Origin: SKLM01 sp964575455
Lineage (GTDB): Bacteria > Chloroflexota > Anaerolineae > B4-G1
Reading direction: 5' to 3'
Assembly (NCBI GenBank): GCA_964575455.1
Contig: CAZNRX010000005.1
Location: 1-64,000, forward strand
DNA length: 64,000 bases
The translations under genes were made by a program, and so were the position numbers. Shown here piece by piece: positions 17,780 through 27,068 of the stretch. Numbering within the stretch: position 1 is the first letter of the stretch; each line of letters opens with the position of its first letter. A model generated the notes under the pieces. The model was given only the letters and a program-made list of their open reading frames with translations, had not been told where the DNA came from and did not search any database.

Positions 17780-18535
17780 ATGCAAAGCAGTGTTTTGCTT
17801 GACTATCTGAATGACTTCTTGCGCGTCGAGGAGATTGAGGACCAGTCTCAGAACGGCGTCCAGGTCGAAGGGCCTGACGAGGTGTCGTTGGTCGCCTTCG
17901 CGGTGGATGGCTGTCAGGCCTCCTTTGAGCGCGCCGTCGCTGAGGGGGCTCAACTCCTCGTCGTCCATCACGGGCTTTTCTGGAGCGAGCCGCTCCGCCT
18001 GGTGGGACCGCATTTTCGACGGGTGAGGACGCTTGTCGAAGGGGGCTGTGGCCTCTATGCGATGCACCTGCCGCTGGACGCACATCCCGAGGTGGGCAAC
18101 AATGCCGAGATGGTGCGTCTTCTGAGACTGGAGGGTAGACAACCTTTCGGTGAGTATCACGGACTAAAGATAGGGTTTGCCGGTCAGCTGGATCCCCCTG
18201 TGGATATGTCGACCCTAATTGGGCGCCTGGTCGAAGCTCTGGGGCGTCCTCCCATTCGTGTGCTCGATTATGGCCCTGAGGAGATCGGGCGTGTGGGCTG
18301 TGTCTCGGGCGGCGCTGCCTCCATGATGGATCAGGTGGCAGAGATGGGGCTGGATGCCTACATCACCGGCGAGACGAGCCACGAGTCCTTCCATCAGGCC
18401 ATCGAGCGAGGGCTCAACGTGCTATTCGCGGGGCACTACGCCACCGAGACACTGGGTGTGAGGGCTCTAGCGCGTCATTTGGAGGAGCGGTTTGACCTGG
18501 ATACGGTCTTCCTCGACATCCCCACCGGGATGTAG
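17780..18535 (+). CDS. Nif3-like dinuclear metal centre protein (YbgI/DUF34 family)
   Basis: A 251-residue member of the NIF3/YbgI family, which forms hexameric rings with a two-metal site in each subunit. The signature HHGLFW near residue 57, YAMHLPLDAHPE near 93 and a C-terminal FAGHYATETLGV give the metal ligands. The motif VSGGAASMM near residue 177 is also typical. GAGGAG precedes the ATG. Some relatives have been annotated as GTP cyclohydrolase 1 type 2, but the family role remains unclear. It sits directly upstream of the nucleoside transporter promoter and may be the last gene of the preceding transcript. Confidence 0.85.
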   Translation: MQSSVLLDYLNDFLRVEEIEDQSQNGVQVEGPDEVSLVAFAVDGCQASFERAVAEGAQLLVVHHGLFWSEPLRLVGPHFRRVRTLVEGGCGLYAMHLPLDAHPEVGNNAEMVRLLRLEGRQPFGEYHGLKIGFAGQLDPPVDMSTLIGRLVEALGRPPIRVLDYGPEEIGRVGCVSGGAASMMDQVAEMGLDAYITGETSHESFHQAIERGLNVLFAGHYATETLGVRALARHLEERFDLDTVFLDIPTGM

Positions 18536-18539
18536 GCGA

Positions 18540-18580
18540 TTGCGGAAGCGGGTAGATCATGCTATGATTGACCCGCTTCC
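18540..18580 (+). promoter_or_regulatory. Promoter with embedded palindromic operator for the nucleoside transporter
   Basis: TTGCGG (18540-18545) and TATGAT (18563-18568) have a 17-base spacer. A perfect 10-bp inverted repeat, GGAAGCGGGT (18544-18553) and ACCCGCTTCC (18571-18580), brackets the -10 box. This is the arrangement expected for a repressor operator. The same repeat could instead form a weak hairpin after the Nif3-like gene, but there is no T-run. Confidence 0.55.
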
Positions 18581-18679
18581 GTGTTGAAGACAAGGAGGTG
18601 ATGTGAACTGATCTTTCCCAGAAGACTTCTGCTGGCGAACTGTAATCTTTCCGTTTGATATCTCAACAGGAGGTGAAGA

Positions 18680-19831
18680 ATGCGTAATCGTATATGGACC
18701 ATTATGGGTTTCCTCGTTGTCGCAGCTATGGTTCTGACCGCCTGTGGCCAAGCCGCCACGCCTGAGCTAACCGAAGCGCCCACAGAGGAGCCGGAACCCC
18801 CCACAGAAGAGCCTGCCGTGGAGACTGACCTGCCTGTCAAGGCTGCGTATGTCTACATCGGCCCCCCAGGCGACCTAGGTTGGACCTATGAGCACGACCG
18901 AGGGCGCAAGATGCTCGAAGACAAGCTAGGCGACAAGGTCGAAACCACCTACATCGAGGACGTGCCTGAGGGCCCTGACGCGAAACGCGTCATCCGTCAA
19001 TATGCCCAGGAAGGGTGGGACATCATTTTCACCACCTCTTTCGGCTATGTGGATCCTACGCTTGAGGTGGCCGAGGAGTTCCCCGATGTGCTCTTCGAGC
19101 ACTGTTCGGGGTATAAGACGCGAGAGAATATGGCGACCTACTTCGGTCGTATTTATCAGCCGCGCTACCTATCCGGCATTGTGGCTGGCGAGATGACCGA
19201 TAGCAATATCATCGGCTATGTCGCGGCGTTCCCCATCCCCGAGGTGATCCGCGGCATCAACGCGTTCACGCTTGGCGTGCGATCGGTCAACTCCGACGCC
19301 GAGGTGCGCGTGGTCTGGACCAACACCTGGTATGATCCAGTTAAGGAACGTGAGGCCGCCGAGGCCCTCCTCGACGAGGGCGCGGACATCATCACACAGC
19401 ACCAGGATACCACCGAGCCTCAGAAGGCCGCCGCGGAGCGCGACGCGCTGAGCATCGGCTATGACTCTGATATGCGCCAGTTCGTCGGCGATACGGTCCT
19501 CACCAGCCCACAGTGGAACTGGGGTACCTACTACGTCGATACGGTGCAGGACGTCATCAACGGTACGTGGGACTCGCACCAGTTCTGGGGAGGTCTGGAG
19601 ACGGGCGTCGTCAAGCTGGCCGAGATGAGCTCCTTGGTGCCAGATGACGTACGAGAGCAGGTTAACTCGGAGAGAGAGAGGATCACGGGGACTGATTGGG
19701 ACGTCTTCTGCGGCCCCATCAACAACCAGGAAGGCGACGAAGCCGTTGCTGATGGCGAATGCATGTCCGACGGCGACATGCTGAGCATGAACTGGTTCGT
19801 CGAAGGTGTCGTTGGTGAGATTCCCGAATAG
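18680..19831 (+). CDS. BMP-family nucleoside/purine-binding lipoprotein
   Basis: A 383-residue periplasmic-type binding protein of the BMP/PnrA-like family, the receptor for nucleoside or purine import. The N-terminal signal peptide ends in the lipobox LTAC (Cys about 26), followed by an acidic Pro/Glu linker. The binding domain starts with AAYVYIGPPGDLGW (about 56) and includes TSFGYVDP and FEHCSGYKT, then TQHQDTTEPQKAA for the second lobe. AGGAGG lies right before the ATG. It is followed by one ATPase and two permeases in order, giving a complete transporter. Confidence 0.9.
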   Translation: MRNRIWTIMGFLVVAAMVLTACGQAATPELTEAPTEEPEPPTEEPAVETDLPVKAAYVYIGPPGDLGWTYEHDRGRKMLEDKLGDKVETTYIEDVPEGPDAKRVIRQYAQEGWDIIFTTSFGYVDPTLEVAEEFPDVLFEHCSGYKTRENMATYFGRIYQPRYLSGIVAGEMTDSNIIGYVAAFPIPEVIRGINAFTLGVRSVNSDAEVRVVWTNTWYDPVKEREAAEALLDEGADIITQHQDTTEPQKAAAERDALSIGYDSDMRQFVGDTVLTSPQWNWGTYYVDTVQDVINGTWDSHQFWGGLETGVVKLAEMSSLVPDDVREQVNSERERITGTDWDVFCGPINNQEGDEAVADGECMSDGDMLSMNWFVEGVVGEIPE

Positions 19832-20031
19832 TCGAGTATGTGGGGCGCTAGCCCTGAGCTGCGTGCGTGGCATGAGTCCTAGGTCACGTGCGTGGCGTTA
19901 AACCCGAAGCCAGACCCTTGGGGCGCCGCCTGCGTTCAATCTGTGTGAGCATGGTAGGTTGGTCGGACTTACTGTGCTTAAGGCGGTAGGCGCGGCTGCC
20001 CTGAGGGTCTTTGTACTGGAAGAGAGAACGG

Positions 20032-21600
20032 ATGATCGAGCGCGGGACACGAGAACCCGTCCTCCGCATGACGGGCATCACAAAGCGCTTCCCTGGGGTA
20101 TTGGCGAATGATCACGTCGATCTAGAGCTCTACGAGGGAGAGGTGTTGGCCTTGCTCGGCGAGAACGGCGCCGGCAAGTCGACGCTGATGAGCGTGCTGT
20201 GCGGCCTCTATCGTCCCGATGAGGGGGCCATCACCCTACATGGCGATCTGGTTCACATTCAGTCTCCCCGAGATGCCTATGACCTGGGCATCGGCATGGT
20301 GCACCAGAACTTCATGCTGGTGGAGACGATGACGGTGGCGGAGAATGTTGTCCTTGGACTGCAGGAGCTCTCCTTTCAGCCCGAGTTTCGTCAGGTGAAG
20401 CGTCGTCTGAGGGAGCTAGGTGAGCAATATGGCCTGAAGGTCGACCCTGACGCCTACATCTGGCAGCTCTCGGTGGGGGAGCAGCAGCGGGTGGAGATCT
20501 TGAAGCTGCTCTATCGCGATGCGGATATCCTCATCCTCGACGAGCCGACTGCCGTGCTGACGCCGCAGGAGGTGGATGACTTGGTTGAGGTGTTGCGCCG
20601 GGTCGTGAAGGAGGGCAAGGCCGCTGTCTTCATCACGCACAAGCTTCGAGAGGTGATGATGTTCTCGGACCGCGTGACCGTGCTGCGCGGCGGCAAGAAT
20701 GTGGCCACACGTGCGACGTCCGAGACCTCACCGGAGGAGCTGGCGCGGCTGATGGTGGGGCGTGAGGTCCTCTTCCAGCTAGAGAAGACCTCCTGCGAGT
20801 TAGGTGCACCTGTTCTCGACATTGAGAATCTGCAGGCCTTGAACAACAAAGGACTGCCTGCGCTGCGCGGTGTGTCGCTCACCGTCCGCGCTGGCGAGAT
20901 CGTCGGCATCGCCGGGGTGGCCGGGAACGGTCAACATGAGCTGGCGGAGGTCATCACAGGTCTCCGTGACGCCGTTGGGGGTGCGGTGCACGTCAACCAG
21001 ACCTGTATGACGAGCCGCTCTGGTGGCAACGCTCCTCTGCGTGCGATCCGAGCAGGTGTCAGCCACGTTCCGGAGGATCGTGTGGAGATGGGGTTGGTCG
21101 GGGATATGTCGGTTGCCGAGAACCTGTCCCTCAAGGCTTACCGCACGTCGGAGCTCTCGCGTGGCCCGGTGCTCTTCCCCGATAGAATGAGAGGCTTTGC
21201 CCGGGACCTGATTGATGGATTCGACATCGCCACGCCGGGACCCGAGACTCGGGTCAAGTTCCTTTCCGGCGGCAACCTGCAGAAGACCATCCTGGCGCGC
21301 GAGCTCACGGCTTGCGAGGGGTTGCTTGTCGCCGTCCACCCGACGCGCGGGCTGGACGTCGGCGCGACAGAGTCGGTGCGTGAGCTTTTGCTCCAGCAGC
21401 GTGACAAGGGAACAGCGGTGCTGCTGATATCTGAGGATCTGGACGAATTGTTGGAGATCTCGGATCGCATCGCCGTGATGTTTGAGGGTGAGATCGTGGG
21501 GGTCATACCGACAGGAGAGGCTGACATAGAGACCGTAGGGCTGATGATGGCCGGTGAGCAACCACAAGGGGTAGAGATCCGGGAAGGAGCCGTAAGGTGA
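20032..21600 (+). CDS. Nucleoside ABC transporter ATPase (two nucleotide-binding domains)
   Basis: A 522-residue cytosolic protein with two ABC domains in one chain, as in sugar- and nucleoside-type importers (YufO/NupO-like). The first domain has Walker A GENGAGKST (about 44) and signature LSVGEQQRVEILK (about 145) with LILDEPTAVLT. The second begins near 260; its Walker A is the degenerate GVAGNGQHELAEV, and its signature is SGGNLQKTILAREL near 415. A degenerate second Walker A is usual in this family. The ATG at 20032 follows GAGAGA; the upstream TTG at 20011 adds 7 residues without support. Its stop overlaps the next gene. Confidence 0.9.
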   Translation: MIERGTREPVLRMTGITKRFPGVLANDHVDLELYEGEVLALLGENGAGKSTLMSVLCGLYRPDEGAITLHGDLVHIQSPRDAYDLGIGMVHQNFMLVETMTVAENVVLGLQELSFQPEFRQVKRRLRELGEQYGLKVDPDAYIWQLSVGEQQRVEILKLLYRDADILILDEPTAVLTPQEVDDLVEVLRRVVKEGKAAVFITHKLREVMMFSDRVTVLRGGKNVATRATSETSPEELARLMVGREVLFQLEKTSCELGAPVLDIENLQALNNKGLPALRGVSLTVRAGEIVGIAGVAGNGQHELAEVITGLRDAVGGAVHVNQTCMTSRSGGNAPLRAIRAGVSHVPEDRVEMGLVGDMSVAENLSLKAYRTSELSRGPVLFPDRMRGFARDLIDGFDIATPGPETRVKFLSGGNLQKTILARELTACEGLLVAVHPTRGLDVGATESVRELLLQQRDKGTAVLLISEDLDELLEISDRIAVMFEGEIVGVIPTGEADIETVGLMMAGEQPQGVEIREGAVR

Positions 21601-22706
21601 GGATTGTCTTCGAGAAGCGCCAGCACGTCTCTCGCACCATCCGGGTGTTGGTTCCCATCCTATCGCTCGTCTTCGCCTTGATCTTCGGTGCGTTCCTGCT
21701 GCTCTTGTCTGGCGTTGACCCCTTCGTGGCCTACGCCGCGATGGCTAGAGGGGCCTTTGGTGATGTCCACGCCCTGGCCGAGACCCTGGTCAAAGCGATC
21801 CCACTGATGCTCACCGGGCTGGGCGTCTCGATTGCCTTCCGCATGTTGTTCTGGAACATCGGGGCTGAGGGGCAGCTGGCGATGGGCGGGCTTGCTGCGA
21901 CGTGGGTTGCACTGTATGGGTCCGACTTGCTTCCCGGTTGGTCGGTGGTGCCAGCGGCAGTCCTACTAGGTATGGCGGCTGGTGCTCTTTGGGCGGCGAT
22001 TCCCGCTTTCCTGCGTGCCTACCTCCATGTCAACGAGACCATCACCACGCTGATGATGAACTACATCGCGATCCTTCTGGTCTCCCACATGTACCATGGG
22101 CCGTGGCGCGACCCGGAGGGGTATGGCTTCCCGGGCACGGCGAGATTCCCTGAGGTAGCATGGTTGCCTCGTCTCTACGACCGCGCGCACGCTGGGCTCT
22201 TCTTCGCTTTGGTTGCCGCCGCGGTCTTATGGTTTGTGCTTCAGCGCACCAAGTGGGGATTCGAGCTTCGCATCACCGGCGAGAATCCGAAGGCGGCGCG
22301 CTGCGTTGGGATCAACATCCCCCGGCTGATCTTGGTGGCCATGCTGGTCTCCGGTGCCCTCTGTGGTCTGGCCGGGGTCTGCGAGGTCACCGGTGTGATG
22401 CGGCGCCTCCAGCAGGGTCTTACCGTAGGCTATGGCTACACGGCCATTATCGTGGCCTGGATGAGTCAACTGAACCCCTGGGGCGTTTTGTTCGTCGGCT
22501 TCTTGCTAGCGGGCCTTCTCGTGGGCGGCGATCAGATCCAGATGGCCATGGGCCTGCCAGCGGCCATGGGCCTCGTTCTACAGGGGGCTTTGCTCTTCCC
22601 TATGTTGGGTGGATCGTTGTTCGCGGAGTACAAGTTAAGGATTGTGCGCCCCGAACCTCGGGATGCTGTCGCGCCGCAGGAATCCTTAGCGAAGGAGTCT
22701 GAGTAG
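21597..22706 (+). CDS. Nucleoside ABC transporter permease 1
   Basis: A 369-residue inner-membrane permease of the BPD_transp_2 type, with about nine to ten hydrophobic helices. The conserved family segments are visible: NIGAEGQLAMGGL (about 85), LHVNETITTLMMNYIA (about 142), RITGENPKAARCVGI (about 222) and VAWMSQLNPWG (about 286). GTG start overlaps the ATPase stop by four bases with AAGGAG before it, so translation is coupled. It pairs with the following permease to form the channel of the BMP nucleoside importer. Confidence 0.9.
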   Translation: MRIVFEKRQHVSRTIRVLVPILSLVFALIFGAFLLLLSGVDPFVAYAAMARGAFGDVHALAETLVKAIPLMLTGLGVSIAFRMLFWNIGAEGQLAMGGLAATWVALYGSDLLPGWSVVPAAVLLGMAAGALWAAIPAFLRAYLHVNETITTLMMNYIAILLVSHMYHGPWRDPEGYGFPGTARFPEVAWLPRLYDRAHAGLFFALVAAAVLWFVLQRTKWGFELRITGENPKAARCVGINIPRLILVAMLVSGALCGLAGVCEVTGVMRRLQQGLTVGYGYTAIIVAWMSQLNPWGVLFVGFLLAGLLVGGDQIQMAMGLPAAMGLVLQGALLFPMLGGSLFAEYKLRIVRPEPRDAVAPQESLAKESE

Positions 22707-22707
22707 C

Positions 22708-23673
22708 GTGAACACTGTGGATCTGTCCTTATTGACCTCCCTTCTCACCATCACTCTTCGTGCTGGCACGTCGCTGCTCTACGCTACCATCGGAGAGATC
22801 TACACCGAGCGGTCGGGTATCCTCAACCTGGGGGTCGAGGGGATGATGATGGTAGGGGCGGTGTCTGCGTTCGCCATGGCGTATCATAGCGGCAGTTTGG
22901 TGCTTGGGGTGGTGATGGCGTTGATAGCGGGGGCCTTGCTGGCGTCGGTTCACGCTTTTCTTTCCGTCTCCCTGCGCGCCAATCAGGTGGTCAGCGGTCT
23001 GACCCTTACGCTGTTTGGCACGGGCCTGGCGAGCTTCCTGGGGCAGCGTCTGGGGCCGGGAGGCACGCGCTTGGTCGGGCTCGTGGGGCCGAGCCTGGCA
23101 CGACTCCCAATCCCGGTCCTATCGGACCTACCTATCGTCGGCCCTTCCTTTTTTGACCAAGATATTCTTACCTACGGGTTGTATTGCCTGGTGCCCTTGG
23201 CGTGGTGGTATCTCTACAAGACGCGCCCCGGTCTCTACATGCGGTCGGTGGGTGAGAATCCTCAGACCGCCGATGCGATGGGCATTCGCGTCGGCGTGGT
23301 ACAGTATGTCTATACCATGGTGGGCGGTGCCATGGCTGGCCTAGGGGGCGCGCATCTGTCCTTGGCGTATACCAAGGGCTGGACGGAGAACATTACCGGC
23401 GGCCGGGGGTGGATCGCTGTGGCCCTGGTTATCTTCGCCATGTGGGATCCGCTGCGGGCCGTGATCGGAGCGGCGCTCTTCGGCGGCATCAACGCGGTGC
23501 AGTTCCGCATGCAGGCGGCTGGCACCACCATCCCAGCGGCTCTGCTCAACATGTTGCCCTACATTGCTACCATCTTGGTGCTCGTCGTCATCACTTGGTG
23601 GGAGACGCTGCGCAAGCGCATCGGCGCACCGGGTGCGCTGGGCGTGCCCTATGCGCGTGAGGAGAAAGGGTAG
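22708..23673 (+). CDS. Nucleoside ABC transporter permease 2
   Basis: A 321-residue BPD_transp_2 permease, second half of the channel. It shows ERSGILNLGVEGMMM near residue 33, SLRANQVVSGLTLTLFG near 91, the coupling-loop segment SVGENPQTADAMGI near 180 and GGRGWIAVALVIFAMW near 230. The GTG at 22708 follows GAAGGAG one base after the first permease ends. Length and order match NupQ/YufQ-type proteins. With the lipoprotein and ATPase it makes a full transporter for nucleosides or purine bases. Confidence 0.9.
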   Translation: MNTVDLSLLTSLLTITLRAGTSLLYATIGEIYTERSGILNLGVEGMMMVGAVSAFAMAYHSGSLVLGVVMALIAGALLASVHAFLSVSLRANQVVSGLTLTLFGTGLASFLGQRLGPGGTRLVGLVGPSLARLPIPVLSDLPIVGPSFFDQDILTYGLYCLVPLAWWYLYKTRPGLYMRSVGENPQTADAMGIRVGVVQYVYTMVGGAMAGLGGAHLSLAYTKGWTENITGGRGWIAVALVIFAMWDPLRAVIGAALFGGINAVQFRMQAAGTTIPAALLNMLPYIATILVLVVITWWETLRKRIGAPGALGVPYAREEKG

Positions 23674-23730
23674 CGTGAAGCGTAAAATGTGGAACGTTAC
23701 TGCTTTGGTAGATGTGATGAGGGGAAGGCT

Positions 23731-26700
23731 ATGTCTGACTTGATGCGACCTCAACCGCTTGATGTTCTTCTTGACCGGATCCTCGCCGAGCTGGAGACGA
23801 CCGGCTCTCTCTTTGGCATCCATCGTTCGCTCTTCTATGCGCCGAAAGAGGAGGTTCCCTATGCCACGGAGATGTTTGGTCATCATCTGGCGACGCCCAT
23901 TGGCCCGGGGGCGGGGCCACACACGCAGCTGACCCAGAACATCCTCGCGGCCTGGCTCGCCGGGGGGCGGTTCATCGAGCTGAAGACCGTCCAGATCATG
24001 GATGAGTTGGAGATCCCGCGTCCCTGCATCGACATGGCCGACGAGGGGTACAACGTGGAGTGGTCCCAGGAGTTGAAACTGGAGCAGTCGGCCCAGGAAT
24101 ACGTCAAGGCCTGGGTGCTGATCCACGTCCTGCGTCGTCTTCTCGGCTTCGAGAAGGAGACACCGTTCGGCACGGTCTTCAACATGAGCGTAGGATACGA
24201 CCTGGAGGGCATCAAGAGCGAGCCGATGACGCGCTTCATGGGTCGCATGGAAGATGCTTCTGAGGGCATCGCGGAGCTTCAGGCCGTCCTGGAGGCGGAC
24301 TATCCACAGTTCTCGGGCATCGACATCCCGACGCAGATGGTCAATAGCGTGACACTTTCTACCATGCACGGTTGCCCCCCGGAAGAGATTGAGCAGATCA
24401 GCCGCTACCTGGTGGAGGAACGGGGCCTGCATACGTTCGTGAAGCTGAACCCGACCTTGCTGGGCAAGGAGCAGGTCATGGACATTCTCCAAGGCCACCT
24501 TGGCTTCACGGAGATTCACATCCCCGATGAGGTCTTTGAGCACGATCTTCAGTACGATCAAGGTGTGGCTTTGATTCGCTCGTTGAAGGACGTGGCGGAG
24601 GAGCAGAGCCTGACCTTCGGCGCCAAGCTGAGCAACACGCTTGCCATGAGCAACCATCGGGACGTGCTTCCGGGAGATGAGATGTACATGTCGGGCCGGG
24701 CTCTCTACCCGATCACGATGGCGCTTTTCCGTACGTTGACGGAGGAGTTCGAGGGAGGGCTTGACGTCTCCTACTCGGCCGGCGCCGATGCGCTCAACGT
24801 GACGTCGATCCTGTCTTGTGGCGCCTTGCCCGTCACGTCGGTCTCTGATCTCCTGAAGCCCGGTGGCTACTCGCGCTTTCTCCAGTACCTTGAGAATCTG
24901 GAGCGAGACATGCGGGAGATAGGCACGTCTAGCCTCGAGGAGCTGGCGCAGGACCGTCTGGCGAGTCTGGAATGGGAGGCTTCGCGAGCTCTGGAGCAGG
25001 AGCGGTACAAGAAGAGCTACCACCCGTATGATCTGCCCAAGGTCGCGTCTGGCTTGGACCTCTTTGACTGCATCGCCGCGCCCTGCCGGGAACAGTGTGC
25101 CGTCCTCCAAGACGTGCCTGAGTACGCTCACTTGATCGCTGAAGGGGACTACGACCGAGCGCTGGAGGTTATTCTCCATCGAAACCCACTGCCCAACGTC
25201 ACGGGCTACGTCTGCGATCACCTCTGCCAGACGCGGTGCACGCGCAGCAACTACGATGATCCGGTCGCCATTCGGGCGCTAAAGCGGTTCGCGGCTGAGA
25301 AGGGCTCTGCCAAGGCGGGACTCCGCTCCGCTCCGAGCTGCACTACGAACGTTCCTGGTAAGAGCGTGGCCATCGTCGGCGCTGGCCCTTCCGGGCTGGC
25401 GGCGGCCTATTTCCTGGCTCTCAGTGGTGTGAAGCCCATCCTCTACGAGGCCCGGGATAGGGCTGGAGGGATGCTGGCGATCGCGGCTGACTTCCGGCTG
25501 CCCGATGCCGTGGTGCAGAAGGACGTCGACCGCATCACGGGCTTGGGGGCGGAGATTCACCTCTCTCATCGCATCACGGATCCGCTGGAGGCGCTTCTGG
25601 ACGAGGGCTTCGACGCTGTCTACCTGGCGTGTGGGCATCAGAGGGATGCTCGTCTGGGCATCGACAGCGAGGAGGGCGAGGGGGTCTATCATGCCCTCGA
25701 CCTCCTCGAACGCGTGAGCCAGGGCGAGGACGTCGTGATGGGAGATCGTGTGCTGGTCATCGGTGGAGGGAACACGGCCATGGACGCGGCGCGGACGGCC
25801 AAGCGTCTCACCGACGGATCGGTGACGGTTGTGTATCGGCGGACCGAGCAGCAGATGCCGGCCGATGAGGAGGAGATCGAGGCGATCTTCGCCGAAGGCA
25901 TCGATCTGGAGGAGCTGGCTTCCCCCACGTCTATCGTCCTGGAGGAGGGCCGCGTCGTGGCTCTGGCTTGCATACGGAACGAGCTGGGAGAGCCTGGGCC
26001 CGATGACCGTCGCAGACCGGTGCCGATCGAGGGTGAGACGTTCGAGATGAGGGCGGATACGGTGGTCGTCGCCATCGGTCAACGGCCTGACGTCTCCTTC
26101 TTGGAGGGGAGCTTGATCTCCCTGGGGCGCAGAGGGAACGTTGACGTCGATCCTGAGACGGGGAGCGCCGCGGAGGAGAGGATCTACGCTGGCGGTGACG
26201 TAGTGCGTGGCCCCGCCACGATCATCAAGGCCTGCGCCGATGGTCAGCGCGCCGCTGAAGCGATCTGTGGGCGACTGGGTGTTCCTTTCAGGCGGCCGGA
26301 CGTGGATCTGCCGATGCTCTCCAAGGAGGAGATCCTGGAGGTGAAACGCGTTCGAGCGCGAAGATGGGCCGGGCACGACGCCCCGATGCTGCCTCCGGAG
26401 GCTCGGAAGGGGTTCGATCTGGTCAAGCAGACGCTGCCGGAGGAGCTGGCGTTGGCCGAGGCACGGCGGTGCGTGCAGTGCTCGCAGGTCTGCGACAAGT
26501 GCGTCGAGGTCTGTCCCAATCGGGCCAACTACACTTACCTGATCTCGCCCGTGGAGATGCGGGTTCCGTTGCTCGCCTGTGAGGGCGACACGCTGCAGGT
26601 GGTGGGCGAGGAGACCTTCCGGGTCGCTCAGACGCGTCAGATCCTGCACGTCGAGGATTTCTGCAACGAGTGCGGCAATTGCACCACCTTCTGTGTGCAC

Positions 26701-27054
26701 GATGGTCAGCCGTACGTGGACAAGCCACGGCTGTTCCTCAACGAGGAGGACTTCAAGCAGGCGGAGGAGAACGCGTTCCACATCGAAAGGGTCGGGCAGG
26801 GATGGGTGATCCGCCGTCGCGAGGGCGGCGAGGAATCGCGGCTGACGCTGGAGGGTGAGAAGGGCAGCGCTGACGCGGCTAGCGCGATGACGTTTGAGAA
26901 CCCTCAGCTCAGCCTGCGGCTGGGCCCCAATGCATCCATGACGTCCATGACGCTGAAGAGGAGCTTCGAGGGAACGTTCTCACTGCGGCACGCAGCGGAG
27001 ATGATCGTGGTTTTGACGGGCGTGCTGGAGGCACTGCCGTTCCTGGTGGTGTAG
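23731..27054 (+). CDS. ygfK: YgfK-type flavin/iron-sulfur oxidoreductase (putative selenate reductase subunit family)
   Basis: A 1107-residue cytosolic protein that aligns in layout with E. coli YgfK. The N-terminal part (1-430) resembles a dihydropyrimidine/dihydroorotate-dehydrogenase-like barrel, with FNMSVGYDLEG, STMHGCPPEEI, FVKLNPTLLG and PGDEMYMSGRALYP. From 445 follows a GltD-like unit: clustered Cys for iron-sulfur clusters, then the nucleotide-binding GAGPSGLAAAYFLA (about 550) and VIGGGNTAMDAA (about 676). The C-terminus has two ferredoxin-like cysteine groups, CVQCSQVCDKCVEVCP and CNECGNCTTFC. The ATG at 23731 is used, with GAGGGGAAGG before it. YgfK co-occurs with selenium-dependent purine/xanthine hydroxylases and SsnA/HyuA; here it follows a purine transporter. 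Its precise electron-transfer role is inferred. Confidence 0.85.
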   Translation: MSDLMRPQPLDVLLDRILAELETTGSLFGIHRSLFYAPKEEVPYATEMFGHHLATPIGPGAGPHTQLTQNILAAWLAGGRFIELKTVQIMDELEIPRPCIDMADEGYNVEWSQELKLEQSAQEYVKAWVLIHVLRRLLGFEKETPFGTVFNMSVGYDLEGIKSEPMTRFMGRMEDASEGIAELQAVLEADYPQFSGIDIPTQMVNSVTLSTMHGCPPEEIEQISRYLVEERGLHTFVKLNPTLLGKEQVMDILQGHLGFTEIHIPDEVFEHDLQYDQGVALIRSLKDVAEEQSLTFGAKLSNTLAMSNHRDVLPGDEMYMSGRALYPITMALFRTLTEEFEGGLDVSYSAGADALNVTSILSCGALPVTSVSDLLKPGGYSRFLQYLENLERDMREIGTSSLEELAQDRLASLEWEASRALEQERYKKSYHPYDLPKVASGLDLFDCIAAPCREQCAVLQDVPEYAHLIAEGDYDRALEVILHRNPLPNVTGYVCDHLCQTRCTRSNYDDPVAIRALKRFAAEKGSAKAGLRSAPSCTTNVPGKSVAIVGAGPSGLAAAYFLALSGVKPILYEARDRAGGMLAIAADFRLPDAVVQKDVDRITGLGAEIHLSHRITDPLEALLDEGFDAVYLACGHQRDARLGIDSEEGEGVYHALDLLERVSQGEDVVMGDRVLVIGGGNTAMDAARTAKRLTDGSVTVVYRRTEQQMPADEEEIEAIFAEGIDLEELASPTSIVLEEGRVVALACIRNELGEPGPDDRRRPVPIEGETFEMRADTVVVAIGQRPDVSFLEGSLISLGRRGNVDVDPETGSAAEERIYAGGDVVRGPATIIKACADGQRAAEAICGRLGVPFRRPDVDLPMLSKEEILEVKRVRARRWAGHDAPMLPPEARKGFDLVKQTLPEELALAEARRCVQCSQVCDKCVEVCPNRANYTYLISPVEMRVPLLACEGDTLQVVGEETFRVAQTRQILHVEDFCNECGNCTTFCVHDGQPYVDKPRLFLNEEDFKQAEENAFHIERVGQGWVIRRREGGEESRLTLEGEKGSADAASAMTFENPQLSLRLGPNASMTSMTLKRSFEGTFSLRHAAEMIVVLTGVLEALPFLVV

Positions 27055-27068
27055 GGAAGGGGGGCGTT

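Noticed and set aside
23341..25221. Long minus-strand open frame of 626 codons opposite the YgfK gene
   Set aside because: It is a GC-driven shadow: no family features, and it crosses two well-supported genes on the other strand.
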